Below are positions 1 through 8,571 of a stretch of 64,000 bases of DNA, one piece after another. Both the position numbers and the translations under genes were made by a program. Within the stretch, counting starts at the first letter, position 1. Each line of letters begins with the position of its first letter. The notes below the pieces were generated by a model. That model did no database searches and was not told where the DNA came from. It was given only the letters and a program-made list of their open reading frames with translations. This DNA is from Solibacillus isronensis (GTDB lineage: Bacteria; Bacillota; Bacilli; Bacillales_A; Planococcaceae). The stretch lies in the NCBI RefSeq assembly GCF_023715405.1, contig NZ_JAMBOC010000001.1, positions 1,984,001-2,048,000 of the forward strand, in the 5' to 3' direction.

Positions 1-1025
1 GACTGTGTCACTTTGAAAGATTTACCTGTACGTGAAAGTGTCATGTTCATACCACGCTCAAATTTACCCGATACAATACGCACGAATGCAATACGGTCGC
101 GGTGTGCCGGGTTCATATTCGCTTGAATTTTAAAAATGAAACCAGAAAATTCGCCATGGTCTACAGGATCGATAAATTGCTCCTCTTCCGTAATACGAGG
201 CTGAGGAATCGGTGCAAATTTTAAATACGTATCAAGGAATGTTTGAACACCGAAGTTCGTTAATGCCGAACCGAAGAATACCGGTGTCAATTCACCACGT
301 GCAATTTTATCTTCCGAATACTCATTGCCAGCTTCATTCAGAAGTTCGATATCGTCAATAGCCTGTGAATAATACGATGTTTTTTTCATATCGTTATCAA
401 TGGCTAAATGCCCTTCTTCATCAAGCGGTAAGTAGCGGTCGCCTTCTTCTACACGGAATTGCTCGATACGTTTGTTGTAACGATCGTAAATTCCTAGGAA
501 CTCTTTCCCCATACCGATCGGCCAGTTCATTGGATATGCATTAATACCAAGCACTTCTTCCAATTCTTCAATAAGCTCTAGTGGCTCTTTCCCTTGACGG
601 TCCAATTTGTTGATAAAAGTAAAAATCGGAATACCGCGCATTTTACAAACTTTGAATAGCTTTAATGTTTGGGCCTCAATCCCTTTAGCCGCATCGACTA
701 CCATGACAGCCGAGTCTACAGCCATTAACGTACGGTACGTATCTTCCGAGAAGTCTTGGTGTCCCGGTGTATCCAGAATGTTTACACGGCAGCCTGAATA
801 ATCGAACTGCATAACAGAAGAGGTAACCGAAATCCCACGTTGTTTCTCGATTTCCATCCAGTCAGATGTCGCAAACTTTCCTGACTTCTTTCCTTTTACT
901 GTTCCTGCGTCACGAATCGCACCACCGAATAATAGTAGTTTTTCTGTAATCGTCGTTTTACCAGCATCCGGGTGACTGATGATGGCGAATGTACGACGCG
1001 ATAATATATCTTGTTCTAAAGTCAT
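1..1025 (-). CDS. prfC: Peptide chain release factor 3 (RF3), 3' part cut by window edge
   Basis: This is a translational GTPase that recycles release factors RF1/RF2 from the terminating ribosome. The ATG at 1025 is preceded by an AGGAG ribosome site. The N-terminal G domain is visible: a P-loop (HPDAGKTT) near residue 20, switch [10 protein letters not shown] near residue 88, and an NKLD specificity motif near residue 140. The wording of these motifs is RF3-like rather than EF-G-like. The C-terminal part lies beyond base 1. Family assignment is firm; nothing here shows how it is regulated. Confidence 0.95.
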   Translation of the reverse strand, partial: MTLEQDILSRRTFAIISHPDAGKTTITEKLLLFGGAIRDAGTVKGKKSGKFATSDWMEIEKQRGISVTSSVMQFDYSGCRVNILDTPGHQDFSEDTYRTLMAVDSAVMVVDAAKGIEAQTLKLFKVCKMRGIPIFTFINKLDRQGKEPLELIEELEEVLGINAYPMNWPIGMGKEFLGIYDRYNKRIEQFRVEEGDRYLPLDEEGHLAIDNDMKKTSYYSQAIDDIELLNEAGNEYSEDKIARGELTPVFFGSALTNFGVQTFLDTYLKFAPIPQPRITEEEQFIDPVDHGEFSGFIFKIQANMNPAHRDRIAFVRIVSGKFERGMNMTLSRTGKSFKVTQ

Positions 1026-1091
1026 TAATTTCGTCTCCTTTTTTCATACTTTCTTATTTTAAAAGACAACAGTCATTTGTTACAACCTTTT

Positions 1092-1652
1092 TTACTTTGG
1101 CGTGCTCATTTTACGTAATCTCCGAAATATTTTGAAGAGCATAAAGCCGATTACAATGGCGATTGCATTTAATAATACATCATCGACATCAATACTACGA
1201 CCAATAAAATATTGTGTCCCTTCAATAAATAATGGGATGGCAAATGCAACGATATGCATGATGCGCCATCCTCTGTACTTTTTCCATAATAGCGGAATAA
1301 AGAAGCCAAAAGGAATAAACAAGACAATATTGCCTGCCAAATTATAAAATGCGATATTTGCCAATGGTCCATTCAATTGGTCATAATACAGCAAAATTGT
1401 TTGTAATGGGGTAAAATTGCTGCGCACATATGCGGTCGAAGTATCAAAAATGATCTGTCCATTCGAGATTTGGAAGTTAGGGATAATCGTTTGTGAAAAA
1501 ATACTGACACTGTAAAAGAAGAATACGAGCATCACCAATTCACGCCTCGCATTTTTTGTTTTATTTTTTATATAGAACATTCGCAATATGCAATAAATGG
1601 GGAAGCTCACAGTGCAATATGCAATCATACTAAGTAAAAATGAATGGATCAT
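1092..1652 (-). CDS. VanZ-family membrane protein
   Basis: This is a 186-residue integral membrane protein with about five hydrophobic segments. The last part (IPLFIEGTQYFIGRSIDVDDVLLN) has the acidic and aromatic pattern of the VanZ-like domain; VanZ itself gives low-level teicoplanin resistance, but most relatives have no known role. An in-frame TTG lies 15 bases further upstream, but the ATG at 1652 sits 8 nt behind GGAGG and is the better start. The gene follows murE on the same strand, separated by a terminator hairpin, so it may be transcribed separately. Function is not known. Confidence 0.8.
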   Translation of the reverse strand: MIHSFLLSMIAYCTVSFPIYCILRMFYIKNKTKNARRELVMLVFFFYSVSIFSQTIIPNFQISNGQIIFDTSTAYVRSNFTPLQTILLYYDQLNGPLANIAFYNLAGNIVLFIPFGFFIPLLWKKYRGWRIMHIVAFAIPLFIEGTQYFIGRSIDVDDVLLNAIAIVIGFMLFKIFRRLRKMSTPK

Positions 1653-1669
1653 TTTTGTCACCTCCAAAA

Positions 1670-1709
1670 AAATCCACCGCTAACGCTTTTACGTTAACAC
1701 GGTGGATTT
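1670..1709 (-). terminator. Rho-independent terminator of murE
   Basis: A 10-bp perfect outer stem (AAATCCACCG/CGGTGGATTT) encloses a second 5-bp stem (TAACG/CGTTA). On the minus strand it is followed by a run of seven T. It lies just after the murE stop codon. Confidence 0.85.
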
Positions 1710-1728
1710 GAAAAAATTATTGCATAAT

Positions 1729-3198
1729 CTATACAAATTTTAACTTTCCAGCTTCAATCGCAATTTTCGCATCACTATGCGGATATTTCGTATTTTCGAT
1801 AATTTGGTAATCCTCATGACCTTTTCCTGCGAAAATAATAATATCACCAGGATTTGCTACGCTTACTGCATGTCTAACAGCTTCCGCACGGTCACCGATA
1901 CAGGCATAATTTTTATGTTTCATACCTTTCGCCAAATCACCCGTAATACTGTCAAATTCCTCATAGCGCGGATCATCCGTCGTCAGGACAACATAATCTG
2001 CAACAGATGCTTTTTCTGCCATCGTCGGACGTTTCGTTTTATCGCGTCCGCCACCTGTACCAACAAGGAAAATCAATTTATTTTCCGGTTTTTTATATGG
2101 CATTGCCGCATTGATCGCCTTTTCAATTGCATCCGGTGTATGTGCATAGTCGATGAACATTTGAATCGGTAAATCTGAATCTACTTTCTCCATACGCCCT
2201 TTCACCGGCGGCAGCATTTCAATTTGTTCAATAATGACATCAATCGGGAAACCGCGAGCATAAAATACGGCTGTTGCTGCAAGGACATTGTAAATATTGA
2301 ATTCACCTAGTAAATGCATTGATACCGGGAATGTACCCTCCGGTGTTTCCATATCAAATTGCGTCATTCCATTTTCATAATTGCAGTTTACTGCACGGAA
2401 AATCGCATTATTATGCAATCCATAAGTCCAAATTGGATATGGTGTCATTTCCGCATAGCGCTCAGACCATGGATCATCAGCATTTAAAACGACATGCTTG
2501 TTCTTCTCCAAGTCTTGTCCAAGTTGAGAAAACAGCAAACCTTTTGTGTTGCCGTAGTTTTCCATCGTACCGTGGAAATCTAAATGGTCATGCGTTAAAT
2601 TCGTAAATACCGCCACATCATAATCAACACCTGCTAAACGGCCTAACGCTAAACCATGTGACGAAACCTCCATCACCATTGCACGGCAGCCCTCGCTTTT
2701 AGCACGGAAAATCATCTGTTGTGTATTTAATGAATCACTTGTCGTATTTGCCGATTCATATAGCACTCCATTTAAATTGAAGCCGATTGTTCCCGACAAT
2801 GCCGATTTTTCGCCAAGTCCGATTAATATATTGTGGATAATTCCAGATACACTTGTTTTCCCGTTTGTACCTGTTACTCCAATCATCATAATATCCTTCG
2901 ATGGATAATCAAAAAACTTTGCCGCTAAAATTCCAAGTGTACGAGTCGTATTTTTTACGATTATTTGTGCAATTTCTCCATCTAATTGTAATAGACGTTC
3001 CGTAACGATTACAGTTGCACCTGCATCAACTGCCTTTTGAGCATAGTCATGCCCGTCCACCGTAAAACCTTTTATACAAATAAATAAACTGTTTGGCTGT
3101 ACACTGCGCGAGTCAATCGCAATATCGGTAATCAGTTTCGGTAATTGACCTACAACTTTTTTTTGCATCAGTGTACTTAAAAGTTCTTCTGCATACAT
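1729..3198 (-). CDS. murE: UDP-N-acetylmuramyl-tripeptide synthetase MurE
   Basis: MurE adds the third amino acid (meso-DAP or L-Lys) to UDP-MurNAc-L-Ala-D-Glu in cytoplasmic peptidoglycan synthesis. The three Mur-ligase domains are present: an N-terminal UDP-binding domain, an ATP-binding P-loop (GTNGKTS, about residue 112), and a C-terminal domain ending in GKGHEDYQ. The substrate-selecting motif is DDPR (about residues 408-411). Known DAP-adding enzymes carry DNPR, while Lys-adding enzymes vary at the N and R positions, so this is an intermediate form. The ATG at 3198 follows GGGGGAAAG at 4 nt and is preferred to the TTG/GTG-type start 15 nt upstream. It stands alone here, away from any division and cell-wall cluster. 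Confidence 0.93.
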   Translation of the reverse strand: MYAEELLSTLMQKKVVGQLPKLITDIAIDSRSVQPNSLFICIKGFTVDGHDYAQKAVDAGATVIVTERLLQLDGEIAQIIVKNTTRTLGILAAKFFDYPSKDIMMIGVTGTNGKTSVSGIIHNILIGLGEKSALSGTIGFNLNGVLYESANTTSDSLNTQQMIFRAKSEGCRAMVMEVSSHGLALGRLAGVDYDVAVFTNLTHDHLDFHGTMENYGNTKGLLFSQLGQDLEKNKHVVLNADDPWSERYAEMTPYPIWTYGLHNNAIFRAVNCNYENGMTQFDMETPEGTFPVSMHLLGEFNIYNVLAATAVFYARGFPIDVIIEQIEMLPPVKGRMEKVDSDLPIQMFIDYAHTPDAIEKAINAAMPYKKPENKLIFLVGTGGGRDKTKRPTMAEKASVADYVVLTTDDPRYEEFDSITGDLAKGMKHKNYACIGDRAEAVRHAVSVANPGDIIIFAGKGHEDYQIIENTKYPHSDAKIAIEAGKLKFV

Positions 3199-3553
3199 AA
3201 TTCTTTCCCCCACAATTGCAATATAATTGCGAATGATAATTTTCTTCTATGTACTAATCATCATACTGTGCATAGAATGAAATTTCCACGCTTTTCATTA
3301 ACTGTAATGTTTCCGTATAAATAAACATGTTTGCAACATAAGGACTTTGGACATATAATACATAAGTTCATTTTTCTCGCTATTGACTCAATATACAGGA
3401 TTTAAGAACTAAAATTATATTAAAATAAAGATTCCACTTTGTTCCCTTATTTAATTTATTTATACGATATATATATCATATCAAAATTCGCCATTTATCG
3501 ACATCATGAATTACTGTATCATTATAGTTAATATTACTTATCCGAGGTGTTTT
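3199..3553. other. Divergent intergenic region between murE and the PAS kinase gene
   Basis: This AT-rich spacer of about 355 bp separates two divergent genes and must hold both promoters. I could not single out a convincing pair of -35 and -10 boxes. No hairpin, repeat or open reading frame stands out. Confidence 0.5.
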
Positions 3554-5131
3554 ATGCAGCAACATGAAATTCTGAATAAGCGAAATTTGCTTATGGTTAT
3601 TACTTATTTTTTCTCAACGCTTATTTTTACTACTGTCATTATTACACAGCTGTTCAAGCATCCTTATTCATTTTTAGTTATTAGCATTGGAAGTTGCATT
3701 ATACTCATTGCTTTGTATTATTTAAAAACGCCTCCAAAAGTACTTCAAATTATTTTGATTTGTACATGGCATATAATCGTATTCCTATTCAACTATCAAA
3801 ATGTAAATATAATTTCGTTTTATACTTTTATCTGGGTTATAGCGATTTTAACAATTTACCGTTCATATATTATTTCCATCATCAACATAGTACTAGTCTT
3901 CATTGAAATTTTTATATTAAATAAATTATCAATGATACCCTATCATAGTTTTAAATCTGAAGATCATCTTTTACTCTTCAGCTTTCTAATTGCTGTCTGC
4001 ATTATGAGTATTGGTCAAAGCCTTTTAATAAAACAGATTTGGTTAAAGCTTGAGAAAAATGCAATCGACCGTGAATATTATCTGAATTCCAAACATGCAT
4101 ACTTACATTTGTTTTTCGAACAGGCTAATGATGCAATTGCTGTCTTCGATTTGGAGGACCGTGTTATTGCGGTCAATCCTGCATTTGAGAAATTGTATGG
4201 TTGGTCTAAGGAGGAAGCATTAGGGCGTGTTTTACCGCTCATTCCCCCAGAAAATGAGGAAGAGTCAAAGCAAAGGAAAGTAGATTTGATGCTCGGAAAA
4301 AAATATCGTCTGCATGAAACGACCGATATGAGAAAAGACGGCACTTTTTTTGATGCACAAATTTCATTGTCGCCTATTTTAAGTCCGCATGGTAACATTA
4401 TCGGATCGTCTGTCATTTCGCGAGACATATCCTATATTAAAGAAAATGAAAATCTGATTTTACAATCGGAAAAGTTAAAGCTTGTCGGCGAGCTTGCTGC
4501 GGGTGTAGCCCATGAAATCCGCAATCCGATGACGGTCATTTCCGGCTATGTACAAATGATGAATGAAGATCCTGATTCACCTTACTATGAGTATACAAAG
4601 CTCATTCAAAATGAAACAGAGCGAATCGAATTAATTTTATCGGAGTTTCTTGTATTATCTAAACCTCAAGCAAACCAATATGCCCCAATTAATTTGGCGG
4701 AAGCTTTATCGGAAGTCGTCCAGTTTCTTCAATATGAGTTCCAGTCAAAAGCAATTTCCTTGAAAATTATTAACGAATTTTTAAACATTACAATTTTAGG
4801 AAATAAAAATCAACTAAAGCAAGTATTTATAAATTTATTTAAAAACGCGATTGAAGCGATTATTGAAGATGGTTCTATTACATTACAAGTATGCAAAAGT
4901 AAAGATGAGAAGGATATTTATATCCAGATTATTGATACTGGATGCGGTATTCCACAAAATGTACTGAATCGGATATTTGAGCCTTTCTATACGACAAAAA
5001 CAAATGGAACAGGGCTCGGCATGATGATTATCCATAAAATTGTACAAGATCATCAAGGGACCATCCAAATTAAAAGTAAACAGCATGTCGGTACTGAAAT
5101 ATTATTAACATTTCCGATCATGACAGAATAA
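3554..5131 (+). CDS. Membrane PAS-domain sensor histidine kinase (sporulation-kinase type)
   Basis: A 525-residue sensor kinase. The first ~165 residues hold five to six hydrophobic helices, followed by a PAS domain (about 185-300: NDAIAVFDLED, VISRDIS), a HisKA dimerisation domain with the phospho-acceptor His in GVAHEIRNPM near residue 320, and an HATPase domain with N box, DTGCGIP and GTGLGMMI. The layout and the wording of the H box match the Bacillus KinA-E phosphorelay kinases. The ATG at 3554 follows GAGGTG by 4-5 nt; an upstream ATG at 3506 lacks a ribosome site. No response regulator is adjacent, which fits an orphan kinase feeding Spo0F, but that is inference. Confidence 0.85.
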   Translation: MQQHEILNKRNLLMVITYFFSTLIFTTVIITQLFKHPYSFLVISIGSCIILIALYYLKTPPKVLQIILICTWHIIVFLFNYQNVNIISFYTFIWVIAILTIYRSYIISIINIVLVFIEIFILNKLSMIPYHSFKSEDHLLLFSFLIAVCIMSIGQSLLIKQIWLKLEKNAIDREYYLNSKHAYLHLFFEQANDAIAVFDLEDRVIAVNPAFEKLYGWSKEEALGRVLPLIPPENEEESKQRKVDLMLGKKYRLHETTDMRKDGTFFDAQISLSPILSPHGNIIGSSVISRDISYIKENENLILQSEKLKLVGELAAGVAHEIRNPMTVISGYVQMMNEDPDSPYYEYTKLIQNETERIELILSEFLVLSKPQANQYAPINLAEALSEVVQFLQYEFQSKAISLKIINEFLNITILGNKNQLKQVFINLFKNAIEAIIEDGSITLQVCKSKDEKDIYIQIIDTGCGIPQNVLNRIFEPFYTTKTNGTGLGMMIIHKIVQDHQGTIQIKSKQHVGTEILLTFPIMTE

Positions 5132-5137
5132 TAGAAG

Positions 5138-5179
5138 AAGAAGGCTTTCCTGAGTTTCACTGTTCGGGAAAGCCTTCTT
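5138..5179. terminator. Bidirectional terminator between convergent kinase and aldehyde dehydrogenase genes
   Basis: A 13-bp stem (arms AAGAAGGCTTTCC and GGAAAGCCTTCTT) is flanked by T runs in both directions, between two convergent stop codons. Confidence 0.9.
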
Positions 5180-5184
5180 TTTTC

Positions 5185-6573
5185 TTATTTCATAATTGTT
5201 CGAACAAGCTTTACTTTTTGTTTATACGGGGGATATAGTAAACTATTTGCCAGTTTATTAGAACGGTGCATAATCGATTTCGGGTGTGTGAAGTTTTCGA
5301 AACTTGCTTTCCCGTGGTATGCTTTCACACCTGAAGGTCCTACTCCGCCAAACGGTAAATGAGTATTGCCGACATGTGTAATAACATCATTTATACAGCC
5401 TCCGCCAAACGGAAGCTCTTCTAGAAAGTATGCGATGGCTTTTTCATTTTCCGAGAACAAATAGGCACTTAATGGTTTTGGCAATTGACGAATTTCATGA
5501 ATTGCTCTTGGTAAATTTTCATATGTCATAACCGGTAAAATTGGTCCAAACAGCTCGTCTTCCATGGAAGGTCTATTCCACGTAATATTTTCCAGCACGG
5601 TCGGTTCCATATATAAATCTTCACGGTCAGTTCGCCCGCCAAATGTGACAGTATCCCGTTCATTATCTAAAATAGTCTGTAGACGGTCGAATTGGCGTTC
5701 ATTAATAATACGCCCGTAGTCCGGACTTTGCTGTGGATCATCACCGTAAAATTCTTTAATTGCTTTCTTAAGAAGTCGCGTAAACTTTTTCGCAACGCTT
5801 GTATGGACAAGAACATAATCTGGCGCCACACATGTTTGGCCTGTATTATTGAATTTCCCCCATACAATCCGCTTCGCCGCTACATCCAAATCTGCTGTCT
5901 GGTCGACAATTGCCGGACTCTTTCCACCCAATTCCAATGCAATCGGTGTAAGACGTTCTGCTGCTGCTTTTGCAACAACCTTTCCAACCGCCACACTTCC
6001 CGTAAAGAATATATAATCAAAAGATGCGTGAATTAATGCTGTTACTTCATCCTTTTCACCTTCTACAACACGTACATATTCAGGAGAGAATACTTCTTCC
6101 AGAATTTTCTTCACAATAAATGCTGTATTTTCGGCAGATTCCGATGGCTTTACGATTGCTGTATTTCCTCCGATAATCGCCCCGATCAATGGCTCCATAA
6201 TCAATTGGAATGGATAGTTGAATGGTCCAATAATTAATGTCACTCCATATGGTTCACGTACAACATAGCTTTTTGCGGGCTGGAAATGAAGCGGAGTTTT
6301 GACAGGCTGTGGTTCCATCCAGCTATTTATATTTTTTAAAAAATAGGAAATACTATCATAAACAATACCGATTTCAGTTGTGAATGCTTCAAACTCGCTT
6401 TTTCTTAAATCCAATGCTAAAGCTTCTATTACTTGTTCTTCATATTTTTTTATTGTTTCTTTTAATTTTACAAGCTGTTCTTTACGAAATTCCACATCTT
6501 TTGTAGCGCCCGTAAAATAAAAAGCGCGTTGATTCTCAATCATTTGTTCAACATCATTTGCAGTAAAATTCAT
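5185..6573 (-). CDS. NAD(P)-dependent aldehyde dehydrogenase, class-3-like
   Basis: It oxidises aldehydes to carboxylates. At 462 residues it has the shorter length of class-3 (fatty/aromatic aldehyde) enzymes rather than the ~490 of class 1/2; B. subtilis YwdH is a close type. Visible motifs: PFNYPFQL, ALELGGKSP with the general-base Glu, the catalytic Cys of GQTCVAPDY at about residue 248, and EDELFGPILPV. The ATG at 6573 lies 9 nt after GGAAGG; longer in-frame versions start without a ribosome site. It stands as a single gene between a terminator and a long AT-rich spacer. The substrate cannot be told. Confidence 0.9.
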   Translation of the reverse strand: MNFTANDVEQMIENQRAFYFTGATKDVEFRKEQLVKLKETIKKYEEQVIEALALDLRKSEFEAFTTEIGIVYDSISYFLKNINSWMEPQPVKTPLHFQPAKSYVVREPYGVTLIIGPFNYPFQLIMEPLIGAIIGGNTAIVKPSESAENTAFIVKKILEEVFSPEYVRVVEGEKDEVTALIHASFDYIFFTGSVAVGKVVAKAAAERLTPIALELGGKSPAIVDQTADLDVAAKRIVWGKFNNTGQTCVAPDYVLVHTSVAKKFTRLLKKAIKEFYGDDPQQSPDYGRIINERQFDRLQTILDNERDTVTFGGRTDREDLYMEPTVLENITWNRPSMEDELFGPILPVMTYENLPRAIHEIRQLPKPLSAYLFSENEKAIAYFLEELPFGGGCINDVITHVGNTHLPFGGVGPSGVKAYHGKASFENFTHPKSIMHRSNKLANSLLYPPYKQKVKLVRTIMK

Positions 6574-6893
6574 TTTTTTCATCCTTCCCGAAATTAATAT
6601 CCGTGACCTATACAAAACTCCAGCTTCATTCGTCAATGGCTAAGGAAAATAATCATTTTTATTGAATGAAGATAAATGTATGCATAAATTATAGCTGTTC
6701 ACACATATTAACTATAGTAATAACTACTACAAAGTTTTAAAAATATCCTGCTAAAAAAAGGAGGCTTCATGATTAAATTGTCTTAATTCTTAAAGAAATG
6801 TTTATAAATTAAGGCATATGGGAATTTCATAATTAAATTAATAATCGAACATAATAAGTAATGTAAAACAATCGTACAAGGAGGCTATATAAA
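6574..6893. other. AT-rich spacer upstream of a small orphan gene
   Basis: About 320 bp with no long reading frame. It includes a strong ribosome site (AAAGGAGG) at about 6757-6764 followed by a five-codon frame (6769-6786) and then about 107 nt of leader before the next ribosome site. No clear promoter or stem-loop could be assigned. Confidence 0.5.
6769..6786 (+). other. Possible five-codon leader frame (MIKLS)
   Basis: ATG ATT AAA TTG TCT TAA follows AAAGGAGG by only about 4 nt, which is short for efficient initiation. The segment resembles the start of the gene at 6894 (ribosome site, ggct, then ATG ATT), so it may be a decayed duplicate rather than a functional leader peptide. Confidence 0.3.
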
Positions 6894-7046
6894 ATGATTA
6901 TTACTGAAACTTGGTGGGGCGAGATTTTTTCCGGGCCATTATCTATTGGATTAAACGAACAGAAAGTTAAACAACTTGAGGATGAATCATTTTTATACTT
7001 TGACGAATTTGTTGCTACTATTCCTAATGAAGAACAAAATACTTAA
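6894..7046 (+). CDS. Small acidic orphan protein, 50 residues
   Basis: A short frame beginning MIITETWWGEIF and ending in an acidic tail (NEEQNT). It has an excellent ribosome site (AAGGAGG, 9 nt spacing) and is followed 6 nt later by a strong terminator, so it looks like a complete single-gene unit. It has no signal peptide, membrane segment or cysteine, and is rich in Glu and aromatic residues. I do not recognise a family. A secreted signalling peptide precursor is possible but there is no export signal to support it. Confidence 0.65.
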   Translation: MIITETWWGEIFSGPLSIGLNEQKVKQLEDESFLYFDEFVATIPNEEQNT

Positions 7047-7051
7047 TTTTT

Positions 7052-7083
7052 AAAAGGACTGTCACAATTGACAGTCCTTTTTA
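7052..7083 (+). terminator. Terminator of the 50-residue protein gene
   Basis: A 13-bp perfect stem (AAAAGGACTGTCA with TGACAGTCCTTTT) around a 4-nt loop, with further T-rich sequence after it. Confidence 0.92.
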
Positions 7084-7136
7084 GTATTTTTTTTGGCATA
7101 ATGACTATATAATAGTGATTATGACGCTAAGTTCAT

Positions 7137-7142
7137 AGGAGG
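7137..7142 (+). promoter_or_regulatory. Ribosome binding site pointing to an ATT start
   Basis: AGGAGG lies 8 nt before the in-frame ATT at 7151 but 32 nt before the first ATG at 7175. A TAG stop at 7136-7138 closes the frame upstream, and there is no ATG, GTG or TTG between them. Confidence 0.6.
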
Positions 7143-7150
7143 TTATCCTT

Positions 7151-7660
7151 ATTTTAAATAAATTACTGAAATCTATGTTAATCGCCTTACTTATTTTTGT
7201 TTGCGCCGTTTCAGTACAATATATTATAAAAATGAAGAATTCCGATCAGGAAGAAACAATCATTGAAGCAAAAGCATCGATGACTCAGGAGCAATTAAAA
7301 ACTCACACTATGCTGATGTTGACTGAAATCGTGCTGAAACAGTTTGTTGAAAATATAATGCTGAATATCGAAATTATACCGGTTGATGAGAAACAAAATG
7401 TTATCGTCTCACTAAGGGCATCAGAATTTCTTAGTGAAACAACATTGCTGAAAGATAGTTATAACTTACTTAACGAAATCCAGCACGTGGAAGAGATAAA
7501 TAATATTACATTAAAATGGTTTGTGCCTGTAAAAAATAAAGATACGGAAATTCTAACTGTCACTTTTGATGATGAGGCACTAGTTACTTTCAATGAAATT
7601 TCGTATAAAGACATTCCCCAGTCAGCCACACAATATATAAAGCATGAGCATTTGGATTAA
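7151..7660 (+). CDS. Membrane-anchored or secreted hypothetical protein, probable ATT start
   Basis: If started at ATT 7151 the product is 169 residues with a classical N-terminus: basic (NKLLKS), then a hydrophobic stretch (MLIALLIFVCAVSVQY) and an extracellular domain of about 140 residues. If started at ATG 7175, the basic residues before the helix are lost. The rest is mixed alpha/beta with no cysteines and no motif I know. ATT starts are rare (known for infC), so an error or mutation of an ATG is the alternative. It is a monocistronic unit closed by a bidirectional terminator. Function unknown. Confidence 0.7.
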   Translation: MLNKLLKSMLIALLIFVCAVSVQYIIKMKNSDQEETIIEAKASMTQEQLKTHTMLMLTEIVLKQFVENIMLNIEIIPVDEKQNVIVSLRASEFLSETTLLKDSYNLLNEIQHVEEINNITLKWFVPVKNKDTEILTVTFDDEALVTFNEISYKDIPQSATQYIKHEHLD

Positions 7661-7678
7661 AAATCCTTAATATAAAAA

Positions 7679-7715
7679 GCGGTTCAAACTTTACATAATG
7701 TAAAGTTTGAACCGC
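7679..7715. terminator. Bidirectional terminator at the end of the haem cluster
   Basis: A 15-bp perfect stem (GCGGTTCAAACTTTA/TAAAGTTTGAACCGC) with a 7-nt loop, between two convergent genes. Confidence 0.9.
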
Positions 7716-7740
7716 CTTATTTTTATGTCTGTTTATCCCG

Positions 7741-8568
7741 TTATTTAATCGAATCATTCATTTGCTGTAATGCCTTTTCGACATTTTTTACTGCTGTAAT
7801 GAGTTCCTGCTCTTGTTTTGTCGTAAAGAGAGTATAGTTTACGTAATCTTCCTTTCCCACTTCGTAGTACGCTACAATTTCATTTAATGCTGTAATTGCT
7901 TTTGATGCAGCATCCGCACTTTCAGTTGAAACACGTGGTACAAAAACTTCCATTAAATCTTCGGCTGCTTCTGTTTGTGCTTTCACTGCATATACTTCAT
8001 TTCCTGCAATGCTCGGTGAAGTAAGTCTGGTATTGGTCATATCCTGAAACATAGTTACAGCTGAAGCAAGTACATTATTTTCCGTCACATCAATTGTCGC
8101 AAAATCAGCTTGAAGTGATTTTACATTTGCAACAAGTTCATCAGCTATTTTTTCATAACCTGCTGTCTTCTTTTCAGCAAATAATCCATATGCTATACGT
8201 TGAAAGCCTGCTGTGTCCGTTTCTTTTCCTTCAACAATGTCACCGTTTATTTTTTCGTCAAGCTCCTGGAAACTCGGAGTTAGCGGTTGTAGTCTTTCAT
8301 AATACATCGTTACTAACGGATACAGCTTCTGTGCGTCTTCCAGCTTACCTTCTTTAATAGCACTTGCTAAAAGCTCAGTATCTGTTACAAAGCTGTCCAT
8401 TTGCCCTGCTAAAAGCGATTTAAACTGCTCTGCTTCTGCACTGACATCAATCGTTGTTTCCTGCTGTTCTACAGGCTCTGCTATTTTTTCTTCTTCTTTT
8501 TGCCCACATGCTGCCAATACAGAAACAGCAAGTAAAGCAGTCATTAATTTTTTACTGTTTTTCATCAT
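7741..8568 (-). CDS. EfeM/EfeO-like (M75) lipoprotein with degenerate HxxE motif
   Basis: A 275-residue lipoprotein with lipobox LAAC (Cys21). The mature part matches the all-helical imelysin/EfeO domain (ERLQPLTPSFQELD near residue 91). In this family the metal motif is GFHRIE; here it reads GFQRIA (Gln123, Ala126), so both metal ligands are gone. EfeM-type proteins normally serve iron uptake with EfeU and EfeB; neither is present, and the gene is instead the last of the Isd haem cluster, 3 nt after sortase B. I infer a haem- or scaffold-related role that no longer needs the metal site. The fold assignment is fairly sure, the function is not. Confidence 0.75.
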   Translation of the reverse strand: MMKNSKKLMTALLAVSVLAACGQKEEEKIAEPVEQQETTIDVSAEAEQFKSLLAGQMDSFVTDTELLASAIKEGKLEDAQKLYPLVTMYYERLQPLTPSFQELDEKINGDIVEGKETDTAGFQRIAYGLFAEKKTAGYEKIADELVANVKSLQADFATIDVTENNVLASAVTMFQDMTNTRLTSPSIAGNEVYAVKAQTEAAEDLMEVFVPRVSTESADAASKAITALNEIVAYYEVGKEDYVNYTLFTTKQEQELITAVKNVEKALQQMNDSIK

Positions 8569-8571
8569 AAT

